Below, piece after piece: positions 1 through 8,540 of a stretch of 64,000 bases of DNA. Within the stretch, counting starts at the first letter, position 1, and each line of letters starts with the position of its first letter. Made by a program: the position numbers and the translations under genes. Origin of the DNA: Paraktedonobacter carboxidivorans. GTDB taxonomy: Bacteria; Chloroflexota; Ktedonobacteria; Ktedonobacterales; Ktedonobacteraceae. The notes under the pieces are model-generated. The model had not been told where the DNA came from, ran no database searches, and worked only from the letters and a program-made list of their open reading frames with translations. The stretch is taken from positions 168,990-232,989 of the forward strand of contig JBEVTI010000005.1 of assembly GCA_041156125.1 (NCBI GenBank). The letters run 5' to 3'.

Positions 1-1
1 T

Positions 2-1768
2 CTTACTGCTTCTATCAGCTGCCTTTCAGGCATGATCTATCTGGCTGTTGTTATTCCTGCTATTGGCCCATATATCCTCCTGGTCACCATCGGCATCCTG
101 CTTCTTTTAGGGCTTCTTAACTGGGTCGGCATCAGTGAAAGCGCCAAGGTCAGCCTGGTCGGCGCTATCGTGGCTTTTGCCAGTGATATTGTCCTCCTGG
201 TTACCATTTTCACGCATATTTCTCTGGGAGAGTTCTTCCAGATCTTTGCTCGCATGTTCCATGGACGCTCTCTGGGACCCCAGGAACTGCTGGTTGGTTT
301 CGCTGGTTCATTCCTGGCTTTTTCGGGCCTGGAGAGCATTTCGCAACTCTCTCCGGTTATGAAAACGCCGCGCAAAAAAGTCGCGGGTATCGCGCTTTTC
401 CTGGTAGTGCTCACCATTGGCTTGACCAGCCCTCTGATCACTATCTTTTCGACCATTCTCCAACCCGAATTTGCGTCTAGCTCCGATGTAAATATCCAGA
501 ATCAGCTTGTCTCGTTGCTCGCGGGCCATTGGAATGACCAGTGGGGTTCTTTCCTGAAAATCGAGATCGCGATTAGCGCGAGTGCCTTGCTCGTTTTCGC
601 CAGCAATACAGCGATTATCGGTGCTTATCATGTGTTCATGGCTCTCTCACGCATGGAATTCTTCCCTGACGTGATCCTTAAACGCAATAAGCTGCGCGGC
701 ACCCCCCATTATTCGATTGCCCTGGCTACGGGCATTCCTATCATCGTGCTGATCGCTGTCAAAGGGCAGATTGGTCTGCTGGGCGATATGTATGCCTTTG
801 GTCTGCTGGGGGCCTTCTCATTGACCTGTCTGGGCCTGGACATCGTGCGCAGGAGCGAGCGGCGCGCGGCGCTTCAACTACGCAAAAATACGTCCGCCCT
901 CTCCAACGCGGGGGTTGTGGTCAACACCGATAAGTTGGGCGCGGTTGGATCAAGCAATGGTCACGCACAGACTCCTACAGATACACTGATCATCAGGGCG
1001 GAAGAAATCGCGCAACAGGTGACTCACTCCACGGATAACAGTCCTGGTGAGAATGGCCTCCCAGAACCGGGCGGACTGGAAGCAACGGAGATCATTCAGA
1101 TCGCGACCCCGGCTCGCTCCTGGCGCGCATATCTCTATCACTTCTGGCATACACTCGATTTTTGGCTGGGCGTCCTGACCACTTTCCTGGTTACACTGGC
1201 CTGGTGTACCAATCTGATCGCTAAACCACTGGCCACAGCCTTTGGCGGTTCCGTTGCTTTAATCGGCATGGGAGTAGCGTTCACAAATTATCGGCTCAGC
1301 CAGAAACACGGACGCGCGCCCGTCGCCATTACTACAAATATAGAAGGACGCCTCCCCGGCTCGGTCCTGGCTGTCCTGAGCGCTGCGAATGGGCGCAATG
1401 ACGCGATTATCCGCACTGCCGTGGATATCGCCGATGGTAAACCCGTGGTCTTCCTCTACCTGGGCGAACCCAAAGCAACTCGCGCCCCGCGCATGTTTGA
1501 GGTCATTGACCCCTACCTGGATGATCCCAAAGCCAAAGAATACTTTGGCCGGGCTGAAAATCTGGCGCAGAAGGCGAAAATCCAACGCCGCTTTGTCTAC
1601 CGCCAGCAGGGTCCTGATACCCTCTCGCGTGTCTGGCACATTATCCGTCCGCGCGATACTGTTATCGCCGCTGATCAGGCGTCACAGGTGGCCGATGTCA
1701 ATCCCGATCGCGTGCGCTACGAAATTACCTCACATGGCAAAGTAGCCCACCTGTTGAAAACCTGGTAG
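2..1768 (+). CDS. APC-family amino acid permease with C-terminal USP-like domain (5' partial)
   Basis: The frame is open to the left edge, so the N-terminus and first membrane segments lie outside the window; the internal ATG at 32 is not the real start. The visible part has many hydrophobic helices and the APC-type stretch around LSPVMKTPRKKVAGIAL, which follows a helix. After a charged linker of about 100 residues and two more helices comes a soluble tail of about 150 residues (from APVAITTNIEGRLPGSVL to the end). Its spacing resembles a universal-stress-protein fold. Likely role: uptake of an amino acid or related compound across the inner membrane, with the tail as a cytoplasmic regulatory module. 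The substrate cannot be told. A hairpin terminator follows. Confidence 0.8.
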   Translation, partial: LTASISCLSGMIYLAVVIPAIGPYILLVTIGILLLLGLLNWVGISESAKVSLVGAIVAFASDIVLLVTIFTHISLGEFFQIFARMFHGRSLGPQELLVGFAGSFLAFSGLESISQLSPVMKTPRKKVAGIALFLVVLTIGLTSPLITIFSTILQPEFASSSDVNIQNQLVSLLAGHWNDQWGSFLKIEIAISASALLVFASNTAIIGAYHVFMALSRMEFFPDVILKRNKLRGTPHYSIALATGIPIIVLIAVKGQIGLLGDMYAFGLLGAFSLTCLGLDIVRRSERRAALQLRKNTSALSNAGVVVNTDKLGAVGSSNGHAQTPTDTLIIRAEEIAQQVTHSTDNSPGENGLPEPGGLEATEIIQIATPARSWRAYLYHFWHTLDFWLGVLTTFLVTLAWCTNLIAKPLATAFGGSVALIGMGVAFTNYRLSQKHGRAPVAITTNIEGRLPGSVLAVLSAANGRNDAIIRTAVDIADGKPVVFLYLGEPKATRAPRMFEVIDPYLDDPKAKEYFGRAENLAQKAKIQRRFVYRQQGPDTLSRVWHIIRPRDTVIAADQASQVADVNPDRVRYEITSHGKVAHLLKTW

Positions 1769-1854
1769 TCTGTGTTTGCAGCAGATTTCACCTGCATCTC
1801 TGCCCTTTTTGGCAGGATCAAATGACGGATCAAATGCATAGGCGAGCCAAGGCA

Positions 1855-1888
1855 AAGGGGTCTCACTTTTCTGGTGAGATCCCTTTTT
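1855..1888 (+). terminator. Rho-independent terminator after the permease
   Basis: A stem GGGGTCTCAC / GTGAGATCCC (one G-T pair) encloses a short TTTTCTG loop and is followed by a run of T. It lies about 90 bases after the permease stop. Confidence 0.75.
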
Positions 1889-2278
1889 AGTGCGCAGAAG
1901 TCCAGGTTAAAGAGGAAAAGTCAGGGCCTGGTGCTGTCTAATCCCGCTGACAAATAATCGGCTGGCTGACGTGCTATAGCATTATTTGCGCTGAGTAGCT
2001 CTTACAAGATGTTTGCCTCAGGAGATTGTTCTGTCATGCTACTCCTTTTGACTGGACTCTACGCTTCCCACACATAAAATGTCACCTCTAGATGGACCTG
2101 CTTCGTGAATAAAGATAGGAAACAATGCAGCATCACCTCTAACCAAACATCAACCTCTTTCACATTTAAAGAGCATTGTTGAATGTTCAGTGCGATGGGC
2201 AGATGCTACGTAGCCTACCAGACAGGTTCTCACTGTGAGAGAACTTCAGCAACATGAATTGCACCCTGCTTATATTGT
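1889..2278. other. Intergenic region without recognisable gene
   Basis: No convincing reading frame or RNA gene is visible. The stretch should hold the promoter of the sugar ABC operon, but I cannot pick a good -35/-10 pair. A small imperfect inverted repeat, GTTCTC...GAGAGAAC, sits near 2226-2244. Confidence 0.4.
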
Positions 2279-2330
2279 CTTGTAGGAGTCCCGCTACGCC
2301 TGATCTTACAAGCCATGGCGGACTCCTACA
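2279..2330 (+). promoter_or_regulatory. Leader with two competing hairpins upstream of the sugar ABC operon
   Basis: TGTAGGAGTCCCGC (2281-2294) can pair with GCGGACTCCTACA (2318-2330), 13 pairs with one bulged base. The same left segment, CTTGTA (2279-2284), can instead pair with TACAAG (2307-2312). The two folds exclude each other. The site ends about 50 bases before the ATG of the binding protein. A regulatory role in the transcript is inferred. Confidence 0.4.
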
Positions 2331-2382
2331 TGGATACAAAAGCACAGTAGCTCGTTGATGAGCTATCTTCAGGAGGTTCGTC

Positions 2383-3750
2383 ATGGGACGACGAATTACA
2401 TCTTTTACGCCCCTATTGCTTATCTTTGCCCTTCTTCTAGCTGCCTGCGGTGGCGGCGGTACAAGCAGCAATAGCGGTGGAAATGGCATAAGCCAGCAGG
2501 GACTAAGTGGCGGTAATAGCTATATCACCTGCCCCTCTAGCCCAAATACGACTGCTGCAGCCGCGGAAACGGGATCGATTACACTGACTGTTTCTGGCTT
2601 TAGCTCCACCCCTGCCGAGGATGCGCTTGTTCAGAAAAATCTGAACAATTTTGAGGCGCTTCACCCAAACATTCATATTAATTGGTCGCCCATTCCTGGT
2701 GACTACACGACCAAGATGCGCGCCAACATTGCCAGTAACACGGTCCCAGATGTCTTTTATCTGCAACCTTCGATGTCCAACGAGTATATTAGTTCAGGAA
2801 AATTGCTCAACATTTCGCCCTATATGGCCCGTGATGGGGTGAAGGCAAGCGATTACTATTCAACGCTTCTTAATCCCTTTGTCTGCACCAGTGGCCAGGT
2901 CTACGGCCTGCCTAAGGACTGGAATAGCCTGGGTGTGTTCTACAACAAGCAGATGTTCCAGGCAGCGGGTCTTACCGCCCCCGCGGCTGGTTGGACATGG
3001 AATGATCTGCAACAGGACGCGCTGAAGCTGACGAAGAATGCCGGTTCACCCAATTCTGTCTATGGCGTGGTCCTCTCCGCCGACCTCTCCCGCTGGGGCG
3101 CTTTCCTGAATCAGGCAGGTGGCTCAGTGCTGAACAAAAACGGCACTCAAGCTACCTTTAATAGTCAGCAGGGCATCCAGGCTATGCAATACTACGACAG
3201 CTTCTTCAAGAACAATAGTGGAGCATTGCCAACCACAGTCGGCGCGCCGTGGAATGGCGATGCCTTTGGTAAACAGCGTGCCGCGATGGTCTTCGAGGGC
3301 GGCTGGCTGGTTCCTTACATGACATCAACGTATCCAAGTGTGCAGTATGGAATAGCCCCCTTGCCTGTGGGACCCACCAGTAAACCCGCGAATCTGAGCT
3401 TTACTAACGCCTGGTCGGCCTATTCCAGCACCAAACATCCCGAAGCCGCCTGGGAATTGATCAAGTATATGGCCGGTTCAGACGTGCAGACAAGTAACCT
3501 TAACGCTGGTTTCGCTCTGCCAACCTTGCAAAGCCTGGCGACTTCTTCCTACCTCAGTACACATCCTGATTTGAAAGTTCTCTTTGATGCCGCCTCGTAC
3601 AGCTACGCAGATTATTATGGATCACAGGACTCCTCTATCCATACCGATCTGAGCAATGCTATCCAGGAGGTACTTCTCAATAAAGAAAGCATACAAACTG
3701 CCCTGAGTAATGCCGAAACCCAAGTCAACACCCAACTCCAGGGAGGTTGA
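2383..3750 (+). CDS. Sugar ABC transporter, substrate-binding lipoprotein
   Basis: 455 residues, the usual length for a family 1 extracellular solute-binding protein. It has a lipoprotein signal with lipobox LLAAC (modified Cys about residue 22), then a Gly/Ser/Asn-rich tether. The mature domain starts with the typical TGSITLTVSGF strand and contains an FNSQQGIQAMQYYDSF segment and a C-terminal hinge (SNAIQEVLLNKESIQTAL). An AGGAGG site precedes the ATG. It should capture a sugar or oligosaccharide at the outer face of the membrane and hand it to the two permeases downstream. The glycosidase-like gene at the end of the cluster suggests an alpha-glucan oligosaccharide, but the sequence does not prove the substrate. 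Confidence 0.9.
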   Translation: MGRRITSFTPLLLIFALLLAACGGGGTSSNSGGNGISQQGLSGGNSYITCPSSPNTTAAAAETGSITLTVSGFSSTPAEDALVQKNLNNFEALHPNIHINWSPIPGDYTTKMRANIASNTVPDVFYLQPSMSNEYISSGKLLNISPYMARDGVKASDYYSTLLNPFVCTSGQVYGLPKDWNSLGVFYNKQMFQAAGLTAPAAGWTWNDLQQDALKLTKNAGSPNSVYGVVLSADLSRWGAFLNQAGGSVLNKNGTQATFNSQQGIQAMQYYDSFFKNNSGALPTTVGAPWNGDAFGKQRAAMVFEGGWLVPYMTSTYPSVQYGIAPLPVGPTSKPANLSFTNAWSAYSSTKHPEAAWELIKYMAGSDVQTSNLNAGFALPTLQSLATSSYLSTHPDLKVLFDAASYSYADYYGSQDSSIHTDLSNAIQEVLLNKESIQTALSNAETQVNTQLQGG

Positions 3751-3815
3751 TAATATGGGAGTTTGCGCTGCTGGCTCCCGCAGAGAAGCCAGCAGCGCAA
3801 ACTCCCATATTATCA
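3748..3815 (+). terminator. Perfect 29-bp inverted repeat including the stop codon of the binding protein
   Basis: Arms 3748-3776 and 3787-3815 are exact complements around a 10-base loop (CCCGCAGAGA). The left arm begins with the TGA stop of the binding-protein gene. Lying between the first and second genes of the operon, it probably stabilises the upstream message and lowers permease expression, as is common between binding proteins and membrane subunits. There is no strong T-run, so full termination is unlikely. Confidence 0.8.
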
Positions 3816-3854
3816 GGCAATTTAAATGACTGAGAGAGCAGAAGGAGTATCTTT

Positions 3855-4835
3855 ATGGCCGCTCAACCAGCAGAACCATCTACGAATATCACTTCATTTG
3901 TGCCTACGCTCAAAGAAACACCCGCCAGGCGCAACCGAGGAGGGACACGGCGCAGTGGCGAGACATTGGCAGCGTACCTCTTCCTTACACCGTATCTTGT
4001 TGTGCTGATCGTGTTCTTTGTACTTGTTTCGTTTTACGGTGTGGGCCTGAGTCTGTTTACCGTGGATCTTGGCTTTACTCCACCACAATTTGTAGGGCTG
4101 CATAACTATCAGGTTCTCTTTACTCAACTCTTCACGAATCCCTCGTTGAGTCCATTCTGGATCTCAATCGTCAACATCGTCAAGTTTACAGTGATTGTGG
4201 TGATCGGGCAGACCATTCTGGCGCTTGTGCTGGCTATGCTTCTGCAAACGCTTACACGCGCCAAAGGTATCTTTCGCACAAGTTTCTACATTCCCGCTCT
4301 CACCTCTTCGGTAGCCACGGCGCTGATCTTCCTCTGGTTGTATAATCCCGATGGATTGATTAACTATGTGCTCTCGCTGGTGCATATTCCAGGACCAGAC
4401 TGGCTCAACGATCCGTTCTGGGCCCTACCTGCGATCATGATATTGAATATCTGGAGCACAGCCGCTACCTTTATGATCTACTTCCTGGCCGCTCTCCAGG
4501 ATCTGCCACGCGAAGTTCTCGAAGCTGCTGAGGTCGATGGGGCTAATCGTTTCCAGATTCTCTGGCAAGTTACGATACCACTGTTGCGTCCGACTATCTT
4601 TCTGGTGGTTGCGCTGGGCACCATTGGAGCTTTCCAGATGTTTGACCAGGTCAAGTTTATGACTAATGGCGGACCCATCAATTCAACGTTGACCCCCATG
4701 TTGGAGATCTATAACGCGGCCTTCAATGATAGCCGCTTCGGTTCAGCCGCGGCTATGTCGGTCATTCTCTTTCTACTGATCTTCTCCGTGACGATCCTTC
4801 AGCGTCGCTTTATCGATACCAATGGACACGAATAA
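3855..4835 (+). CDS. Sugar ABC transporter permease (MalF/UgpA type)
   Basis: 326 residues. A soluble basic N-terminus is followed by about six membrane helices. The EAA loop that contacts the ATPase is visible as EAAEVDGANRFQILWQ. The site GAAGGAG precedes the ATG. It forms the inner-membrane channel with the next gene. No ATPase gene lies in the cluster, so a shared MsiK/MalK-type ATPase encoded elsewhere must energise the system; that point is inferred from family knowledge. Confidence 0.9.
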   Translation: MAAQPAEPSTNITSFVPTLKETPARRNRGGTRRSGETLAAYLFLTPYLVVLIVFFVLVSFYGVGLSLFTVDLGFTPPQFVGLHNYQVLFTQLFTNPSLSPFWISIVNIVKFTVIVVIGQTILALVLAMLLQTLTRAKGIFRTSFYIPALTSSVATALIFLWLYNPDGLINYVLSLVHIPGPDWLNDPFWALPAIMILNIWSTAATFMIYFLAALQDLPREVLEAAEVDGANRFQILWQVTIPLLRPTIFLVVALGTIGAFQMFDQVKFMTNGGPINSTLTPMLEIYNAAFNDSRFGSAAAMSVILFLLIFSVTILQRRFIDTNGHE

Positions 4836-4848
4836 GGAGAGCACCATT

Positions 4849-5739
4849 ATGGCACAGGCACAAACGCGCGCGAGTATAGAAACATTGGCGAGCGCTCCCC
4901 GCGAGCGCAGCAAAACATTCCATTTGAACTGGCTGCAGCTGGTCATCTATCTGCTGCTGATCATTTTCCTGATTACATCGCTTGGTCCGCTCTTCTTTAC
5001 GCTGATCTCATCGTTTAAAACAATGCAGAATGTGCTGGCCTTTCCACCCAGCCTGCTCCCTCATCCGTGGATTTTGAGCAACTACACTGATGTGTTAAAC
5101 AATAGCTACTTCCCACGCTGGATTCTCAATGCGCTGATCTATGCGTTCGGAGCAACAGTCCTCAACGTTATCTTCTCTGCGATGGCCGGATATGCCCTTT
5201 CCCGTATGAACTTTCCTGGCAAAGAGCTGATCTTTACCATCACTTTAAGCGTTATGATGATTCCCCTGGCCATCACGCTCATTCCTAAATTCCTGGTCGC
5301 GAACAGCCTGCACATCAATAACACTTACTTTGCGTTGATCCTGCCTATGATGGCCCAGCCTATATCAGTTTTTGTCATGACGCAGTTTATGAAAACACTC
5401 CCCAAAGAACTGGAGGAGTCAGCCAGAATCGATGGCGCTTCCCGCTGGCGCACGTTCTATCAAATTATCCTGCCCCTGGTCAAACCTGCCCTGACGGTTG
5501 TAGCTATTCTGACATTTCAGGGTACCTGGAATGATTTTCAATGGCCGCTAGTTGCATTAGGCACTCAGGATATGTATACTCTTCCCTTGGGGCTGTTTTT
5601 TTTCAAGAGTGCCCATTATACACAATACAATCTGTTACTGGCGGGCTCATTGTTTAATATCATCCCCATGCTGCTTCTCTTTTTCATCTTCCAACGCTAC
5701 TTTATGGGAGGAGCGATTGGCTCAGCTGTAAAAGGATAA
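4849..5739 (+). CDS. Sugar ABC transporter permease (MalG/UgpE type)
   Basis: 296 residues from the chosen ATG at 4849, which follows AAGGAG at suitable distance. An in-frame ATG at 4822 would overlap the previous gene and lacks a ribosome site of its own. It has about six membrane helices. The EAA loop is seen as EESARIDGASRWRTFYQ, and the C-terminus (FMGGAIGSAVKG) is typical of the MalG-like subunit. It is the partner of the preceding permease. Confidence 0.9.
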   Translation: MAQAQTRASIETLASAPRERSKTFHLNWLQLVIYLLLIIFLITSLGPLFFTLISSFKTMQNVLAFPPSLLPHPWILSNYTDVLNNSYFPRWILNALIYAFGATVLNVIFSAMAGYALSRMNFPGKELIFTITLSVMMIPLAITLIPKFLVANSLHINNTYFALILPMMAQPISVFVMTQFMKTLPKELEESARIDGASRWRTFYQIILPLVKPALTVVAILTFQGTWNDFQWPLVALGTQDMYTLPLGLFFFKSAHYTQYNLLLAGSLFNIIPMLLLFFIFQRYFMGGAIGSAVKG

Positions 5740-5837
5740 GCACCAGGCAAAATCCCGGCAAAAAACCCGGTGTTATGAGTCATTCCTGCTTCTCGAAAGA
5801 TGGGAAACGCGGGTTTGTTCTCTGATCACAGCAAAAA

Positions 5838-5912
5838 CCACCTCTTTTTGTGAGAGCTTTGTCGGGCGAGGTACAACGCCTCGCCCGACAAAGCTCTCAC
5901 AAAAAGAGGTGG
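5838..5912. terminator. Perfect 34-bp inverted repeat after the ABC permeases
   Basis: Arms 5838-5871 and 5879-5912 are exact complements around the 7-base loop TACAACG. It is the longest perfect palindrome in the window. It separates the permease from the downstream glycosidase-like gene and probably ends or attenuates the ABC transcript. Confidence 0.8.
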
Positions 5913-6011
5913 GAAGGTTCAGAGCACTTTAGCCTGATTTTACCAATTTAAGGAAAGATGGCTGATAGACACCTTCTATTTTCGTACGTTTAGTGTAAGG
6001 AATTGTTTACG

Positions 6012-7358
6012 TTGACGCAATCTTCTTCCGCAAGTTCCCCCCTTAGCTACGAGACATTAGAGAGCCTGCGGATTCAGGCTCTGACAAGTCTGCAAACTCT
6101 GCAAACGCCTCTGGGAATTATGGCTAGCGGCCAGGAAGATCACTACCATGCTATCTTTGGACGCGATTCTCTCTGGAGCCTCTTGCTTGCGCTGGAGGCC
6201 GGGCTTCTTATGAAGGAGAACAAACAGGCCAGGAAGCAGAGCCACGTCTCCAGGCTGGAGAGTCCTTCCGACTATGATGCCTGGCTACACGAGCTTGCCA
6301 CAACTGTGCTACGCGGTCTTGCCAGTCTACAAGGCCAGGTGGTCAATGATTTTATTGAGGAACAGCCAGGCCGCATTATACACGAATACTGGAACCCTAT
6401 TCCACCACGCATGATTGAGAACCGCTGGCCACTCGTCAATGGTCGCTATTATGGAACGTTTGATGCAACTTTTCTCTATATAGTGACTGTAGCTCAAGTC
6501 GATGCCTATTTCCATGATAAGGCGCTGCTGGCCGAACTCTGGCCCAGCATTGAGGCGGCGCTGAATTGGATGCTGGAGTGGTCTGACCTGGATCAAGATG
6601 GCCTGGTAGAATACCAGAGACGTAATCCTGAAAGCAATGGACTGATCAACCAGGTCTGGAAAGATAGCTCTGAATCGATTTGCTCTAGTACGCGGGAAGC
6701 ACTGCACTATCCGCTAGCCTGGATTGAGGTGCAGGGGTACGCCTGGGAGGCTTATACCTCTTATCTCACGCTGGCTCGCCAACAGCAAAGCCTGAGCCCG
6801 TCTCTCCAGCAAAAGATTGAGCAGCGTATGGCCCAACTGCAACGTGGCCTGGAGCGCTTCTGGCTCGCCGACGAGCAGATTTTCGCTATCGCTCTGGATG
6901 GTCAGAAACAGCCAGTTTCCGCCGTCTCCTCTAATCCAGGCCACCTGCTCTGGAGCGGCATCTTGAACCTCGGGCAAGCGGATAAAGTCTGCCAGCGCCT
7001 GATACAGCCAGATCTGTGTACACCCTGGGGGCTGCGCACGCTCTCTGAGAAGGCCTATTACTACAATCCATTCCTGTATCAGTGCGGTACAGTCTGGCCT
7101 TTTGATAATGCGATAACTATCCTGGGTATGCAACGCCATGGTTTTAGCGTTGAAAGCCGCCATCTCGCACAGGGCATTCTCGAAGCAATCATAGCCCTTA
7201 GCAATCCGGTCGAACTTTATATAGTGCTTTCGACAGACCAGATTCGTCTGCCCAGGCTCGCTCACCAGTGGATGCTGATCGACTATTTCGAAGCCTGTGC
7301 GGTCCAGGCCTGGACAGCAGCCGGGATAATCTATATGACCTCATTGCTACTCCTTTAG
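6012..7358 (+). CDS. Amylo-alpha-1,6-glucosidase-like (six-hairpin) glycosidase
   Basis: About 448 residues. It resembles the (alpha/alpha)6-barrel catalytic part of glycogen-debranching enzymes: an N-terminal HYHAIFGRDSLWSLLLALE segment (the FGRDSL signature of this group), DQDGLVEYQRRNP in the middle and YNPFLYQCGTVWPFDNAIT, with a WP.DN-like motif, near the end. There is no signal peptide, so it should act in the cytoplasm on imported oligosaccharides. The start is uncertain: TTG at 6012 lies 10 bases after TAAGGA, whereas the in-frame TTG at 6003 is too close; the first ATG is at 6120. It follows the sugar ABC cassette on the same strand, beyond a long palindrome. Confidence 0.75.
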   Translation: MTQSSSASSPLSYETLESLRIQALTSLQTLQTPLGIMASGQEDHYHAIFGRDSLWSLLLALEAGLLMKENKQARKQSHVSRLESPSDYDAWLHELATTVLRGLASLQGQVVNDFIEEQPGRIIHEYWNPIPPRMIENRWPLVNGRYYGTFDATFLYIVTVAQVDAYFHDKALLAELWPSIEAALNWMLEWSDLDQDGLVEYQRRNPESNGLINQVWKDSSESICSSTREALHYPLAWIEVQGYAWEAYTSYLTLARQQQSLSPSLQQKIEQRMAQLQRGLERFWLADEQIFAIALDGQKQPVSAVSSNPGHLLWSGILNLGQADKVCQRLIQPDLCTPWGLRTLSEKAYYYNPFLYQCGTVWPFDNAITILGMQRHGFSVESRHLAQGILEAIIALSNPVELYIVLSTDQIRLPRLAHQWMLIDYFEACAVQAWTAAGIIYMTSLLLL

Positions 7359-7440
7359 ATCAACTTAAAGAGAGAAATGAGCAAAAAGATGCATCTACCC
7401 GGCAAGGGACTGCAAAGAACCTCTTTACGCGAAATTGACC

Positions 7441-7468
7441 TGGACAGACTATTCTTTCGTGATACAAT
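7441..7468 (+). promoter_or_regulatory. Putative sigma-70-type promoter of the aldolase gene
   Basis: A -35-like TGGACA (7441-7446) is separated by 16 bases from a -10-like TACAAT (7463-7468), about 60 bases before the ATG. It was picked by eye only. Confidence 0.45.
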
Positions 7469-7530
7469 AGAACCGCGGCGGCGACCGCAAGCGCGGAAAC
7501 CGCAAGCAAGATAGTGGAGAAAGAAAACCA

Positions 7531-8454
7531 ATGAACGATCGCGTTCGCGAAATCCTTAGCTGGTATGCGAGTGAAAACCCTGGCATACGCACCAATCTAG
7601 CGCGTATGTTGAACCATGGTCGCCTCGCCGGGACCGGCAAAATGGTCATTTTGCCCGTTGACCAGGGCTTTGAACATGGTCCAGCGCGCAGCTTCGCGCC
7701 AAATCCCGCTGGCTATGATCCACGCTATCATTTCCAACTGGCCGTCGAGGCTGGTTGCAACGCTTATGCTGCCCCGCTGGGCTCTCTAGAAGCTGGTGTC
7801 TCCGATTACGTCGGCGAGGTTCCTCTGATTCTGAAAGTCAATAATCACGATGTCCTTAACGATGAGAAAGATCCCATTTCGGCGTTAACATCGGGCGTAG
7901 AAGACGCGTTGCGCCTGGGTTGTGTGGCTGTCGGTTTCACGATCTATCCCGGCTCCTCTGAGCGTACGACCATGTATGAGCAGTTGCGCGACTTGATCGC
8001 TGAGGCCAAGGCAGCCGGCCTGGCAGTGGTGGTCTGGTCGTATCCTCGCGGCAGCAGCCTGAGCAAAGAGGGCGAGACCGCCATCGATGTGGTGACCTAC
8101 GCCGCGCAGATCGCTGCACAGCTTGGCGCGCACATCATCAAGGTGAAACTACCTGGCGCGAAGGTTGAACTGCCCGAGGCTCAGAAAGTCTATCAGAAAT
8201 ACAATATCCCGGTCTCAACCCTGGCCGAACGTGTGCAGCACGTCATTCAGAGTTCGTTTAACGGGCGCAGAATTGTCATCTTCTCCGGTGGAGCCACCGT
8301 AGGAGACGAGCAGGTCTTTGAAGAAGTGCGCGCAATCCGCGATGGCGGAGGCTTCGGTTCAATTATGGGACGCAACTCATTCCAACGCAATAAACCTGAG
8401 GCATTGAAGTTCCTGGGTACGATCATGGGTATCTACGAGGGTTCGGTCAAATAG
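7531..8454 (+). CDS. fbaB: Class I fructose-bisphosphate aldolase (DhnA/FbaB type)
   Basis: 307 residues, matching the DhnA-type class I aldolases. Visible landmarks are KMVILPVDQGFEHGP near the N-terminus, the Schiff-base lysine region HIIKVKLPG, and the phosphate-binding GRRIVIFSGG and GGFGSIMGRNSFQR segments. It catalyses reversible cleavage of fructose 1,6-bisphosphate to dihydroxyacetone phosphate and glyceraldehyde 3-phosphate in the cytoplasm. GTGGAGAAAG lies before the ATG. The position after the sugar genes fits a carbon-catabolic neighbourhood, but it has its own promoter-like sequence. Confidence 0.9.
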   Translation: MNDRVREILSWYASENPGIRTNLARMLNHGRLAGTGKMVILPVDQGFEHGPARSFAPNPAGYDPRYHFQLAVEAGCNAYAAPLGSLEAGVSDYVGEVPLILKVNNHDVLNDEKDPISALTSGVEDALRLGCVAVGFTIYPGSSERTTMYEQLRDLIAEAKAAGLAVVVWSYPRGSSLSKEGETAIDVVTYAAQIAAQLGAHIIKVKLPGAKVELPEAQKVYQKYNIPVSTLAERVQHVIQSSFNGRRIVIFSGGATVGDEQVFEEVRAIRDGGGFGSIMGRNSFQRNKPEALKFLGTIMGIYEGSVK

Positions 8455-8459
8455 CCTGC

Positions 8460-8527
8460 CTCATAAAGTGAGAGGGTATGGACCACGGCGGCATGCCATT
8501 GTGGTCCATACCCTCTCACTTTATGAG
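8460..8527. terminator. Perfect 27-bp inverted repeat between convergent fbaB and murJ
   Basis: Arms 8460-8486 and 8501-8527 are exact complements around a 14-base loop. The position between two converging genes suggests a bidirectional terminator. Confidence 0.8.
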
Positions 8528-8540
8528 CACATTGCTTGTT

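Noticed and set aside
6714..7265. 183-codon minus-strand frame in the glycosidase gene
   Set aside because: Antisense to a gene with clear family signatures, and it has no ribosome site.
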